A stretch of DNA of 64,000 bases from Niallia taxi (lineage in GTDB: Bacteria; Bacillota; Bacilli; Bacillales; Cytobacillaceae): contig NZ_CP102589.1 in assembly GCF_032818155.1 (NCBI RefSeq), positions 916,001-980,000 on the forward strand. Reading direction: 5' to 3'. A model generated the notes under the pieces. That model saw only the letters and a program-made list of their open reading frames with translations, was not told the DNA's origin and searched no databases. The translations under genes and the position numbers were made by a program. Shown piece by piece: positions 1 to 8,902 of the stretch (the stretch's first letter is position 1; the number at the start of each line of letters is the position of its first letter).

Positions 1-2
1 TA

Positions 3-260
3 AGTCCGTCAGGGCGATTTATTGCAGGTAATGAGGAGCTAATGAGGCAGCTACTAGAAAGTAGGGCGAAAGTCATCCTTATTACACATAATAGGGATGC
101 AAACCTTTTAAATAAGGCGGACATTGTTTATTATTTAAATGGCGACAGCCATGATAAAACAGGGTTTTCCTCAGAAAGATTCTCGTTAATGTATTTTTTT
201 GATTTTGCTATCGCTTACTATCAAGAGCTTTTTTATAATGAAGAAACAGACGGAAATTAA
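3..260 (+). CDS. RpiR/MurR-family transcriptional regulator, C-terminal SIS domain (5' end outside window)
   Basis: This is the end of a gene that began before the window. The frame is open from base 3 and reads SPSGRF, an alternating Ser/Gly stretch typical of the sugar-phosphate loop of SIS domains. It continues with VILITHNRDANLLNKADIVYYL, matching the 'viaiTn..ds.La..aDi.l' pattern of RpiR-type regulators. The internal ATG at 42 lies inside the SIS fold, so it is not the true start. The N-terminal helix-turn-helix must lie upstream. Family members sense phosphosugars and regulate sugar or cell-wall amino-sugar genes. The ligand and targets cannot be inferred here. A weak GAGAG/CTCTC hairpin and a T-run follow near 281-322. 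Confidence 0.72.
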   Translation, partial: SPSGRFIAGNEELMRQLLESRAKVILITHNRDANLLNKADIVYYLNGDSHDKTGFSSERFSLMYFFDFAIAYYQELFYNEETDGN

Positions 261-400
261 GAATATACTAGCTGGGAAAGTGAGAGTCGTGTCTAATAAA
301 AGGGCAAGCTCTCTTTTTTTTATTAATTTTATGGAAATTTTGGAAAATGTGATATGATAAGCAAAACTCGTTTAAAGGGTCTTGGATATTGATGAAGTAG

Positions 401-850
401 GTGGTCAAAATAAAGGGAAATAAAAGGCTGATAAATGGCTTGCTGCTTGTTTCTGTATGTTTTATCTTTTACATGACGATGTTTCCAAACCGCTATTTAG
501 GGATTGGAATTGAAGAAGGCGGCCATAATTTCATCCCTTTTTTGATGATAAAGGAAATGTTTGTGGATAGATCTGTTTTTACTTTTGTGGTCAATAATTT
601 TGGCAATATCGCTTTGTTTATGCCATTAGGTTTTTTCCTGCCGATGGCTGTCCCGAAATTTAGACATGCCATCCTTGCTACTGTAGCCGGCTGCTGCTTA
701 TCAGCAGTAATTGAATCAATCCAATGGTTCATGAAATACCGGTGGAGTGATGTGGATGATATTATTCTAAATACGATTGGTGCACTTGCTGGCTTCGGAA
801 TTTATAAGGCAGTTTTAAAGGCAAAAGGTCATATTTCTATCTCGTTGTAG
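401..850 (+). CDS. VanZ-like family membrane protein
   Basis: This is a 149-aa integral membrane protein with about four hydrophobic segments (residues ~8-28, 60-80, 87-108 and 124-140). Family features are N-(F)IPF near residue 43, an N-FGNIALFMPLGFFLP segment, and a later W-SDVDDIILNTIGALAGFG segment, where the conserved Asp pair and NTxGA are VanZ hallmarks. VanZ proteins give low-level teicoplanin resistance in enterococci, but most chromosomal homologues have no assigned role. The start is GTG; an in-frame TTG at 384 is followed at once by a stop. The ribosome binding site is weak. The gene stands alone and ends in a strong terminator that overlaps its stop codon. Confidence 0.88.
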   Translation: MVKIKGNKRLINGLLLVSVCFIFYMTMFPNRYLGIGIEEGGHNFIPFLMIKEMFVDRSVFTFVVNNFGNIALFMPLGFFLPMAVPKFRHAILATVAGCCLSAVIESIQWFMKYRWSDVDDIILNTIGALAGFGIYKAVLKAKGHISISL

Positions 851-882
851 GCAGGCTCCATATAATGGAGCCTGCCTTTTTA
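849..882 (+). terminator. Rho-independent terminator of the vanZ-like gene
   Basis: AGGCAGGCTCCA, a 5-nt loop and TGGAGCCTGCC form a perfect stem, followed by TTTTT. The hairpin begins inside the stop codon. Confidence 0.93.
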
Positions 883-1075
883 GTGCGATATGTAATTGCA
901 CTGCAAACTTTCTTGCAAAACATTCTATTATACTAGTGATAATCCGTTTACGATAGTACTAATATAGTGTAATATTTGCATTATATGACAAATAAAAAAC
1001 TAATTTGATAGAGAAGAACTAACATTGCACGATAAAGTAAATTCAGCATGATTATACAAAAGGGAGGGGCGCTAT

Positions 1076-3280
1076 GTGAGCAATAGCTTGATCCAGCAGT
1101 ATATGTACAAAAAGGTCAAAAAAGGCTTGTTACTTGAGGGGGAAGGATCTGATGAAGCTTTTGGCACCCCGAATCTTGATGAACAATTTATCCAAAGAAA
1201 TCTTCAGCCTCTGTTAAGTGATGAGTTGAAGAAGGAAGACGATCCTCCATCCTTCCAATTGCTCCAGCCTGAAACAGGGGAGCTTGTCATTGGACAAGCG
1301 CAGTTATTGCTTTCAGAAAGGTCAGTTTTTACCCATCAGTATATTATCCCGGCCGAGCGTAAGGAAGAGTGGTTAAGAAGTCCAGAAAAGATCTTCCAAA
1401 CGCAGTTCGCAAGCAGTTATGACGAAGGCAGAGAAATAGCTTTAGAAGAATTATCGGATATTCCACGTGAAAAAGCAGAAAATATATTCAGGAAAAAGCA
1501 GGAGTTGTTCTATAGCCTGAAAATAGATGAAAGCATCTTCAAAAAGCTGTTATATGCTTGTTTAGCAGCGGCAGAAAGCGCTAAAACCGTATATATATCG
1601 TTAGACGTACCGCTTACAGAGCAAAATAGACATGCAGTAACATTATTAGAATTGCTGTACATACATTTGCCTTATGCTGCAAGAGAGGTTTTTGGCGCTG
1701 TTTCGTTCCAGAAAGCGGCAGCAAAACAAAAAAATGTTCACCTTATGTTTGTGGAGCAAGGCAGCATCCGGTTAAGAAATCATGTATTCGAAAATCAATT
1801 TGTTTTTGATTTTACAACGAAAAGAATAAGTGGTGTGGATATGGAAGGACAGAAACATGAATACCTCGATTTTGCATATGATGCCCTGCAGACAGCTTCT
1901 AAAATGGATGATTTTTTTCTTTTTGCAGAAAGGGCGCTTAAAGGGCTGAAGCTAGATGATCAGCTGAACATCAGCTATTATGACCGCTTATGTGCCATCT
2001 ATCTGCTCGACGTTATGGATTATGATGGGTATGAACGGGATAAGCTTGGGATTTTACAGCTTTTATTAGCACTGCTCCAAATAAACCATAAAGAAAAACC
2101 GGAAATAATCGAGATAGCGGGAAAAATCCTGCAACGTGAAAAGCTTCAAAAGGACGGAATGATTACGAAAGAATATATGAAGGCAGTGTTTGATATCCAT
2201 CAAATTACTGGTCTCGTTGAAGCAGTGGATTTTACCGTACGAACATTGGCTTATTATCATGAGGAGCCATTGTGTAAAGAGCTTTGGTCCATGCTAGATA
2301 AATATCCACGATTATATAAGCATGTTCTTACATTTATGGATGATATAAAGGGCTCCTATCAAGAGGTAATATCCCTTCATTTAGACGATAAGCTCAGCCA
2401 ACGTCAATCATTGGAAGCATATCTTTCTAATATGGCAAATCTTTTACATGCGCATGTATTCTTTATTGATGACAAGGAATTTGTTAAGCGTGTGAAAAAA
2501 CGGCTGCTAATTGAAGTGAAAATAAGCAGCAGACCATTTGCAATTGCAGAAAAATTCTTTGATTTTTTATGGCAAAATAGCATTCATCCTGCATTTGTGA
2601 GAGCTGTAATGCCAGATATAAAACTCGAGCTTTTGAAGCTTGCTCAATTAGAGCGGCTGCAGCTAGAGGATGTCCGTATCTTCGGTGAGCTGTTTCTGTC
2701 TGCACATGTCATGGAGGATAGTGCTCTTTACAAAAAAGGTGTGGAGGGTGAGATATTTGGACTTCTGCATGCTCTCCATGCTGCATTTTTTGAAAAAATA
2801 GATCATGTCGAGAGCTTAACAGAGCTTGTAGACAGCTACTTGCTGGAAGATACGAAACAAGCTGGCAAAAACATGATAAAAGAAGGTGGACTTTTCCAGC
2901 CATTTGAAAGGCTTGTCCTGTTCTTCCAAAGTAGTGAAGGACGCAGAATAGAGCATGATAAGCTTTTCGCCTTTCTTGCCATTTATAGCTCTGAAACACA
3001 GATGCTTGAGTATATCATGTGGTCTTACAAAAAATATGGAATGCAAGATGGTAATTACGTTCGTGCTTTAAAGGGTTATTTGGTTGGAGACCGTAATTCG
3101 ATTTGGAAGAATAAAGACTATCAGCGTAAATTAAAGGCAATCAGATCCCAATCATTTAAGAAACTCTTAAAGGAAGTGAAGCGGAAAAGGTCAGGTAAGT
3201 TTTCACTTTTGTTCGGCAAGTATGGTTTCTTTTTTGTTTTGCTTGTCCTGCTTGCAGCAGGAGGGTTTTTGTTTATTTAA
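1076..3280 (+). CDS. Large C-terminally anchored protein of unknown function (possible GTPase-associated GAP1-N2-like domain)
   Basis: This 734-aa protein has a mostly helical, Lys/Glu/Leu-rich body and one hydrophobic segment at the extreme C-terminus (YGFFFVLLVLLAAGGFLF). It has no N-terminal signal, so it is probably tail-anchored with the bulk in the cytoplasm. The N-terminus (QQYMYKKVKKGL..., then VFTHQYIIP near residues 82-90) resembles, from memory, the GAP1-N2 module of GTPase-associated proteins in conflict-type systems; this is weak and was not checked by profile search. No neighbouring GTPase or vWA gene is visible to support that reading. The start is GTG: GGGAGGGG is well spaced from it, and the overlapping ATG at 1074 runs straight into TGA. 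A terminator follows. Confidence 0.85.
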   Translation: MSNSLIQQYMYKKVKKGLLLEGEGSDEAFGTPNLDEQFIQRNLQPLLSDELKKEDDPPSFQLLQPETGELVIGQAQLLLSERSVFTHQYIIPAERKEEWLRSPEKIFQTQFASSYDEGREIALEELSDIPREKAENIFRKKQELFYSLKIDESIFKKLLYACLAAAESAKTVYISLDVPLTEQNRHAVTLLELLYIHLPYAAREVFGAVSFQKAAAKQKNVHLMFVEQGSIRLRNHVFENQFVFDFTTKRISGVDMEGQKHEYLDFAYDALQTASKMDDFFLFAERALKGLKLDDQLNISYYDRLCAIYLLDVMDYDGYERDKLGILQLLLALLQINHKEKPEIIEIAGKILQREKLQKDGMITKEYMKAVFDIHQITGLVEAVDFTVRTLAYYHEEPLCKELWSMLDKYPRLYKHVLTFMDDIKGSYQEVISLHLDDKLSQRQSLEAYLSNMANLLHAHVFFIDDKEFVKRVKKRLLIEVKISSRPFAIAEKFFDFLWQNSIHPAFVRAVMPDIKLELLKLAQLERLQLEDVRIFGELFLSAHVMEDSALYKKGVEGEIFGLLHALHAAFFEKIDHVESLTELVDSYLLEDTKQAGKNMIKEGGLFQPFERLVLFFQSSEGRRIEHDKLFAFLAIYSSETQMLEYIMWSYKKYGMQDGNYVRALKGYLVGDRNSIWKNKDYQRKLKAIRSQSFKKLLKEVKRKRSGKFSLLFGKYGFFFVLLVLLAAGGFLFI

Positions 3281-3281
3281 G

Positions 3282-3326
3282 GCAGTAGTTTTGATGTGCA
3301 AACATCAAGACTGCGGCTTTTTTTTA
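3282..3326 (+). terminator. Rho-independent terminator
   Basis: GCAGT-(AG)-TTTTGATG pairs with CATCAA-(G)-ACTGC and is followed by a run of eight T. Confidence 0.85.
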
Positions 3327-3434
3327 TTTTGTCATGTAGAAGTGGTGAATCTTATGTTAAAATAATAGAAAATTATAAATTTTCTTTACAAGACGGTACA
3401 ACTCAGGCCCAATACATACATAACAGGAGGCACT

Positions 3435-5045
3435 ATGCTAAATCACGATCCGCTTTATAATCCATACCCTTCAAAACGAAATACAATATATGCGAAGAAA
3501 GGGATGGTAGCTACTTCCCAGCCCCTTGCAGCCCAAGCTGGAATTGATATTTTGAAGAAAGGCGGCAATGCAGTGGACGCCGCTATTGCAACAGCAGCAG
3601 CTTTAACAGTTGTTGAACCAACATCTAATGGAATTGGCGGAGATGCCTTTGCAATAATTTGGATCAACAATAAGCTGCATGGCTTAAATGCAAGTGGCCC
3701 TGCTCCAAATGCCATTTCAATAGACGCTGTGAAAAATGCTGGCCATAAAGAGATTCCTAAGTATGGTCTGACTCCAGTTACTGTGCCTGGCGCACCTGCG
3801 GCATGGGTGGAACTATCAAAGAAATTTGGAAATCTGCCGTTATCAGAGGTCCTTCAGCCTGCCATTCAATATGCAGAGGAAGGATATCCTGTTTCTGCGA
3901 CATTAGGTCACTTCTGGGAGAAAGCCTATCAAGCATTTTCAAAATCTTGTACAGATGATGTGTATCAAAATTGGTTTGAAACATTTGCGCCAGATGGAAA
4001 GCCACCGAAAATCGGGGAGATATGGAAGTCTGAGTACCACGGCAAAACACTTCGTGCAATCGCAGAGACAAACGGCGAAGCTTTTTATAAAGGGGAAATT
4101 GCCGATAAGATTGACGCGTTTTCTAAGAAATATGGCGGCTACATAAGGAAGGAAGATTTGGAGTCCTATTCACCTGAATGGGTCGACCCGATTTCTGTAC
4201 ACTACAAAGGCTACGATGTTTGGGAGATACCGCCTAATGGTCAAGGCTTAATTGCATTGATGGCATTAAATACGCTGAAAGATGATAAGCTTACAGCAAA
4301 GGAAATACCTGAAACATATCATCTGCAAATTGAGGCGATGAAGCTTGCGTTCACAGATGGTCTTAAATATATTACGGAAGAGGACAAAATGAGCGTGAGA
4401 ACCGCTGATCTTCTATCTGACGAATATGCTAAAGCAAGACGGGGACTTATTGGTGAAACAGCGATTGAGCCAGAGCCAGGCAATCCTCCGAAGGGCGGAA
4501 CAGTCTATCTAGCGGCAGCGGACGAAGAAGGTAATATGGTTTCCTTTATCCAAAGCAACTACATGGGATTCGGTGCAGGCGTTGTTGTACCTGAAACAGG
4601 GATAGCCCTGCAAAACAGAGGCCATGGCTTCAGTCTTGATCCAGACCATGATAATGCCCTTGTACCTGGTAAAAAAACATATCATACAATTATTCCTGGC
4701 TTCATCACAAAAGACAATGAAGCAGTCGGACCGTTTGGGGTAATGGGCGGCTTTATGCAGCCACAAGGCCATTTACAGGTAGCGATGAACTTGATTGATT
4801 TTTCTCTAAACCCGCAATCAGCATTAGATGCGCCGCGTTGGCAATGGGTCGAGAAAAAGGTCGTTCAGATTGAACCATCCTTTCCAGAGCATATTGCACA
4901 TGCATTGGCACGAAAAGGCCATGAGGTGCAATGGGCACTTGACTCTGGATCATTCGGCAGAGGGCAGATTATTGTTCGTAATAAAAACGGCGTTCTTGCA
5001 GGCGGCACAGAGTCGAGAACAGATGGCTGTGTAGCAACTTGGTAA
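3435..5045 (+). CDS. Gamma-glutamyltransferase family protein (YwrD-like)
   Basis: This 536-aa Ntn-hydrolase superfamily protein has the family N-terminus MVATSQPLAAQAG followed by GGNAVDAAIATAAALTVVEP and NGIGGDAF. The small-subunit junction is around residues 354-361 (KGGTVYLA), with Thr356 in the place of the autocleavage and catalytic nucleophile. The GGFMQPQGHLQV stretch near the C-terminus is also characteristic. No signal peptide is visible, unlike secreted Ggt, so a cytoplasmic enzyme resembling B. subtilis YwrD is more likely. The substrate (glutathione, gamma-glutamyl peptide or another amide) cannot be deduced. An AGGAGG site precedes the ATG by seven bases. The gene is monocistronic and ends in a terminator. 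Confidence 0.88.
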   Translation: MLNHDPLYNPYPSKRNTIYAKKGMVATSQPLAAQAGIDILKKGGNAVDAAIATAAALTVVEPTSNGIGGDAFAIIWINNKLHGLNASGPAPNAISIDAVKNAGHKEIPKYGLTPVTVPGAPAAWVELSKKFGNLPLSEVLQPAIQYAEEGYPVSATLGHFWEKAYQAFSKSCTDDVYQNWFETFAPDGKPPKIGEIWKSEYHGKTLRAIAETNGEAFYKGEIADKIDAFSKKYGGYIRKEDLESYSPEWVDPISVHYKGYDVWEIPPNGQGLIALMALNTLKDDKLTAKEIPETYHLQIEAMKLAFTDGLKYITEEDKMSVRTADLLSDEYAKARRGLIGETAIEPEPGNPPKGGTVYLAAADEEGNMVSFIQSNYMGFGAGVVVPETGIALQNRGHGFSLDPDHDNALVPGKKTYHTIIPGFITKDNEAVGPFGVMGGFMQPQGHLQVAMNLIDFSLNPQSALDAPRWQWVEKKVVQIEPSFPEHIAHALARKGHEVQWALDSGSFGRGQIIVRNKNGVLAGGTESRTDGCVATW

Positions 5046-5061
5046 TTGCATAAAAATACTA

Positions 5062-5096
5062 GCCTCAATCGAATTAATTCGGTTGAGGTTTTTTTC
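5062..5096 (+). terminator. Rho-independent terminator
   Basis: CCTCAATCGAATTAATTCGGTTGAGG is almost fully self-complementary and is followed by seven T. Confidence 0.9.
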
Positions 5097-5292
5097 ACAT
5101 ATGGTCAACTAACATTGGCAACATAAAGATTTCTTTGTGTATAATGAAGGCCATTTTTTGCAAATACTTTATATAAACAGGAAATTGCCTGTTGATTAAA
5201 GTGTATTTTGGAGAAAATTGTCTTTTTTTCATTTATTTTTAATGTTTATTTGCTATGATGGTAAATATTTTGACGAGAAAGAGAGAAATAAT

Positions 5293-6216
5293 ATGAAGAA
5301 AAAAATCCTGATAACAATTGGCTCTATTATTGCCGTGCTTGTACTGGGAATTGGTGGATATGCGGCCTATCTTTATCATTATGTGCAAAAGACCGCAGAC
5401 AAGATGTATGAACCAGTGGCGGACGAGGATCAATCTGCTGCAAAACAGCGGGAAGAAAACCTCTCTAACAAAAAGCCTATTTCGATTTTATTAATGGGTG
5501 TGGATGAAAGAGAAGGGGATGTAGGCCGTTCTGACACGCTAATGGTAATGACAGTAAACCCGAAAACAGAAAAGATGCAAATAGTTAGCATCCCAAGGGA
5601 TACGAAAACAGAAATCATCGGGGAAGGCAAAACGACCAAAATCAATGCAGCATACGCCTATGGCGGTGTGAAGATGGCTCTTGATACAGTCGAGAACTTC
5701 ACAAATATTGATATTGACTATTATGCACAAGTAAATATGGAAGCATTAAGCGATCTTGTAGATGCAGTTGGCGGAATTACTGTAAACAACGAACTTGACT
5801 GGATTGATGAGGGCTATTATAAAAAAGGCTATCATTATGAGGAAGGGAACATCCAGCTAGATGGTCCGAAAGCACTTGGTTATGTTCGTATGCGTCATCT
5901 TGATCCAAATGGTGACTTTGGTCGAAATGAGCGTCAGCGTAAAGTATTGACAGCAATTATTGATAAAGCAGCAAGTATTTCCTCTGTGTCTAAATTTGAT
6001 GATATTTTAAATGTACTTGGCAGCAATGTGAAAACAAACATGACTTTTGATGAAATGATGGATATTCAAAAGAACTATCGTGGTGCAAGAAATAATATCG
6101 AACAGTATGAGGTCACAGGAACAGGTGATACTTCAACAGGCACCTATTACTTAGTCGTTTCAGATGAAGAAAAACAAAAAGTACATGATATGCTTGCAGA
6201 TAATTTAGAACAGTAA
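5293..6216 (+). CDS. LytR-CpsA-Psr (LCP) family cell-wall polymer ligase
   Basis: This is a 307-aa membrane-anchored protein with a short basic start, one transmembrane helix (residues ~5-26) and an extracytoplasmic LCP domain. Family motifs are ILLMGVDEREGD near residue 64, GRSDTLMV, VSIPRDT, the K-INAAYAYGG stretch, and RMRHLDPNGDFGRNERQR, which carries the pyrophosphate-binding arginines. LCP proteins move undecaprenyl-linked teichoic acid or other glycopolymers onto peptidoglycan. I chose the ATG at 5293 because it starts directly before the basic and hydrophobic anchor; the longer frame from 5218 would add a non-conserved leader. It is the first of three LCP genes in the window. The neighbours do not tie it to a particular polymer. 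Confidence 0.9.
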   Translation: MKKKILITIGSIIAVLVLGIGGYAAYLYHYVQKTADKMYEPVADEDQSAAKQREENLSNKKPISILLMGVDEREGDVGRSDTLMVMTVNPKTEKMQIVSIPRDTKTEIIGEGKTTKINAAYAYGGVKMALDTVENFTNIDIDYYAQVNMEALSDLVDAVGGITVNNELDWIDEGYYKKGYHYEEGNIQLDGPKALGYVRMRHLDPNGDFGRNERQRKVLTAIIDKAASISSVSKFDDILNVLGSNVKTNMTFDEMMDIQKNYRGARNNIEQYEVTGTGDTSTGTYYLVVSDEEKQKVHDMLADNLEQ

Positions 6217-6241
6217 AGGAGCGGGAAACCGCTCCTTTTTG
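6216..6241 (+). terminator. Rho-independent terminator
   Basis: GGAGCGG-GAAA-CCGCTCC stem-loop followed by five T, immediately after the LCP stop codon. Confidence 0.93.
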
Positions 6242-6612
6242 TTATATATGATAACAAATCTTAGGTGGCTATTTACCGGAAGATTCATTTGTAATTTTTG
6301 GTAGTGTGAGCATCTGCAAGGGGTGCTCCTTGGACAATCTGTTAAACTGGAATAGAACTTAATTAATCAAACAATTAAATAGACACATGCAACAGCTGAG
6401 GCAGAGGTCTTTAATGCCTGCATTCTTAGCTCCTTGATGAGGATAATTCCTAATTTTAAGGCGGTAAAGCAATAGAGGAGATGTAGTTAAAACAAGGTTT
6501 TTACCCTACGTAAAGAAGGCTTTTAGAAAAAGGAACAGGATGAGGCGATTATAGCTCTCCTATTCAAGTAAATCTTGAAGCTTGCCTGATAAGCTAAAAG
6601 GAGGATTTCATT
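6242..6612 (+). other. Non-coding stretch upstream of the aldehyde dehydrogenase gene
   Basis: About 370 bases have no convincing ORF on either strand. A short imperfect palindrome lies near 6308-6330 (GAGCATC...GGTGCTC). I could not assign a promoter or riboswitch. The last bases hold the AGGAGG ribosome binding site of the next gene. Confidence 0.5.
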
Positions 6613-8046
6613 ATGTTATATATAAATGGAGAATGGGTTGAGGCAAGTAGCGGTGAAACGTATCCTGTCCTAAACCCTGCAACAGGGGAGCTTATCGAGG
6701 AAACAGCAAAAGGCGGAAAAAAAGACGCGGAAGCAGCAATAGTTGCTGCAAAGGAGGCATTGTCTGCCTGGTCGAAGCTAACTGCAAAGGACAGATATTT
6801 ATATATAAAGAAGGCAGCAGATATCTTACGCTCTCGTGTTGATTCATTGTCGAGAACAATTACGATGGAAATGGGAAAACCGTTAGCTGAAAGTGCTGGT
6901 GAAGTACAGCTTGCTGCAGAATATCTTGATTGGTATGCAGAAGAAGGAAAACGTATATATGGTGATACCGTTCCATCTAGTTCACCGACGAAAAGAATTC
7001 TTGTCTTAAGACAGCCAATCGGCGTAGTTGGCGCGATTACACCTTGGAATTTTCCGATTGCCATGATCGCAAGAAAAATAGCCCCGGCACTTGCAGCAGG
7101 CTGTACGGTCGTGATAAAGCCAGCAGAGTCAACACCCTTGACTGCTATTGAAGTGTTAAAGGCATTTCATGATGCTGGATTGCCAAAGGGTGTGCTGAAT
7201 CTTGTTCATGGTATGCCACAGGAAATTGGTGACGCTATGATGGAAAGCCCGGATGTTCGTAAAATTACATTCACAGGCTCAACAAAGGTTGGGAAGGAGC
7301 TTGCAAAGCGGGCAGCAGATACGATGAAAAAAATCTCCATGGAACTTGGTGGACATGCTCCATTCCTTATTTTTGAAGATGCGGATCTTGAAAAAGCGGC
7401 AGATGGAGTGATAGCAAGTAAATTCCGGAATGCTGGTCAAACTTGTGTTTGTACAAACCGTGTATATGTACAAAAGAATATTAGTGAGAGATTTGCAGAC
7501 ATCCTGACAGAAAAGATGTCAAAGCTTGTTGTTGGAAATGGTTTAGATACAGGTATTACAATTGGCCCGCTAATTAATGAAAATGCTGTGAAGAAGACAG
7601 TTGAACATGTCAGGGATTCCATTCAAAAAGGAGCAAAGCTGCTAGTAGGCGGTAAAAAGCCTGAAGGTGAACAATTCAAAAACGGCTACTTCTATGAACC
7701 GACTATCCTTGCACATGCAACACATGACATGAAAATAGCAACAGAGGAGACATTTGGTCCTGTTGCGCCTCTTTTTGATTTTGAAACAGAAGAGGAAGCA
7801 GTAGGACTTGCTAACAATACTGTATATGGGCTTGCTGCTTATTTCTATACGAACGATGTTTCCCGGATTTTCCGAGTTTCTGAAGGCTTAGAGTACGGCA
7901 TTATTGGCATCAACGATCCTCTGCCAACAGTTGCACAAGCTCCATTTGGAGGCGTGAAGGAATCTGGGGTTGGCCGTGAAGGCGGTAAATATGGGATTGA
8001 GGATTATTTAGAATATAAATACTTGTCCCTTGAATTAAATATATAA
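6613..8046 (+). CDS. gabD: NAD(P)-dependent aldehyde dehydrogenase, succinate-semialdehyde dehydrogenase type
   Basis: This 477-aa cytoplasmic enzyme oxidises an aldehyde to an acid. The overall pattern is closest to succinate-semialdehyde dehydrogenase, which feeds GABA carbon into the TCA cycle. Visible motifs are PWNFPIAMIARKIAPALAAG (coenzyme site), FTGSTKVGK, MELGGHAPFLIF with general base Glu244, NAGQTC with nucleophile Cys278, and EETFGPVAP. The C-terminus APFGGVKESGVGREGGKYGIEDYLEYKY is typical of GabD. A strong AGGAGG site precedes the ATG. No gabT or gabR gene lies beside it, so a GABA role is not supported by context and the substrate remains an inference. Confidence 0.85.
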   Translation: MLYINGEWVEASSGETYPVLNPATGELIEETAKGGKKDAEAAIVAAKEALSAWSKLTAKDRYLYIKKAADILRSRVDSLSRTITMEMGKPLAESAGEVQLAAEYLDWYAEEGKRIYGDTVPSSSPTKRILVLRQPIGVVGAITPWNFPIAMIARKIAPALAAGCTVVIKPAESTPLTAIEVLKAFHDAGLPKGVLNLVHGMPQEIGDAMMESPDVRKITFTGSTKVGKELAKRAADTMKKISMELGGHAPFLIFEDADLEKAADGVIASKFRNAGQTCVCTNRVYVQKNISERFADILTEKMSKLVVGNGLDTGITIGPLINENAVKKTVEHVRDSIQKGAKLLVGGKKPEGEQFKNGYFYEPTILAHATHDMKIATEETFGPVAPLFDFETEEEAVGLANNTVYGLAAYFYTNDVSRIFRVSEGLEYGIIGINDPLPTVAQAPFGGVKESGVGREGGKYGIEDYLEYKYLSLELNI

Positions 8047-8061
8047 ATTTTTAAGCTGATT

Positions 8062-8106
8062 AAAAGACAATTGCAGCTTCCTTTGAAGAAGGCGATTGTC
8101 TTTAAT
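8062..8106 (+). terminator. Probable Rho-independent terminator
   Basis: AAAGACAAT...ATTGTCTTT pairs around an inner CTTC/GAAG stem. The T-run is short. Confidence 0.65.
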
Positions 8107-8207
8107 TAGCTTGTTTTTGTTTTGTGACTTACAGGGATACAGATTTGCCTTTAACAAATACTAAAAAGGAGCATTGCTCAAAATCTTGTGACGAGAGGAT
8201 GAATAGG

Positions 8208-8822
8208 ATGGGTGTAGAATGGAATCCAGCTCGAAGTGCGCTTGTGATTGTGGATGTGCAAAATGATTATTGTCATAAAGACGGCAGTATAGCCAAGCAA
8301 GGATTGGATGTTTCAATGGCTGAACAAATGCTGCCAAATTTAAAACAAATGATACGTACATGCAAGGAAAACAACGTGCCGGTTATCTACATTCAGACAA
8401 TTCATGAAGACAGCACCGATTCAAAAACCTGGGTGAAAAGATTAAAGAACAAAACCCAAAAGGATCTTTGCCGAAAGAATACATGGGGATCTGAATTTTT
8501 TCACTTGGCTCCAGAGGATGAGGATGTCATCGTTATAAAGCATCGTTACAGTGCTTTTATCAATACAAGATTTGACAGTGTTCTGCGTGCAATGGAGATT
8601 GATACATTGCTCATGGCAGGTGTAAGTACAAATATATGTGTGGAATCGACTGCACGGGATGGATTTATGCTCGACTATGATATTCTGTTATTGTCTGACT
8701 GCACAGGCGCTTTTACTCGTGAAGAGTATGACATGTCATTAAAGACAATTGATAAGTTCTTTGGGAGCGTAACAAGCTCTGCAGAAATTATGGAAAGCTT
8801 GAAGCGGGAAGTTCAGGTTTAA
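8208..8822 (+). CDS. Isochorismatase-family cysteine hydrolase
   Basis: This is a 204-aa Rossmann-like hydrolase. The catalytic triad can be read: Asp16 in VIVDVQNDYC, Lys in VIVIKHRYSAFINTRF, and Cys144 in GVSTNICVESTARDGF. The family cleaves amide-type bonds (nicotinamide, ureidoacrylate, N-carbamoyl compounds) or isochorismate, and the substrate cannot be told from sequence alone. The frame is open from a GTG at 8124, but that start has no ribosome binding site. The ATG at 8208 has GAGAGG nine bases upstream and gives the usual family length. The gene faces the converging chemoreceptor gene, and a shared hairpin lies between them. Confidence 0.86.
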   Translation: MGVEWNPARSALVIVDVQNDYCHKDGSIAKQGLDVSMAEQMLPNLKQMIRTCKENNVPVIYIQTIHEDSTDSKTWVKRLKNKTQKDLCRKNTWGSEFFHLAPEDEDVIVIKHRYSAFINTRFDSVLRAMEIDTLLMAGVSTNICVESTARDGFMLDYDILLLSDCTGAFTREEYDMSLKTIDKFFGSVTSSAEIMESLKREVQV

Positions 8823-8859
8823 CCGCTCATCCTTTCTGGTGACAGCTAAGAAGCAAGAA

Positions 8860-8892
8860 ATAACCCACAAAGCAATTTGCTTTGTGGGGTAC
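8860..8892. terminator. Bidirectional hairpin between converging genes
   Basis: CCCACAAAGCA-AT-TTGCTTTGTGGG is a perfect palindrome between the two converging stop codons. The T-rich flank is better on the minus strand, where it serves the chemoreceptor gene. Confidence 0.75.
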
Positions 8893-8902
8893 CTTACATA
8901 AG

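Noticed and set aside
6242-6612. Possible riboswitch before the aldehyde dehydrogenase gene
   Set aside because: A few short inverted repeats are present but no known aptamer core sequence or terminator/antiterminator pair could be recognised.
6594-7064. Minus-strand ORF of 156 codons
   Set aside because: Antisense to the aldehyde dehydrogenase coding region; no family resemblance.
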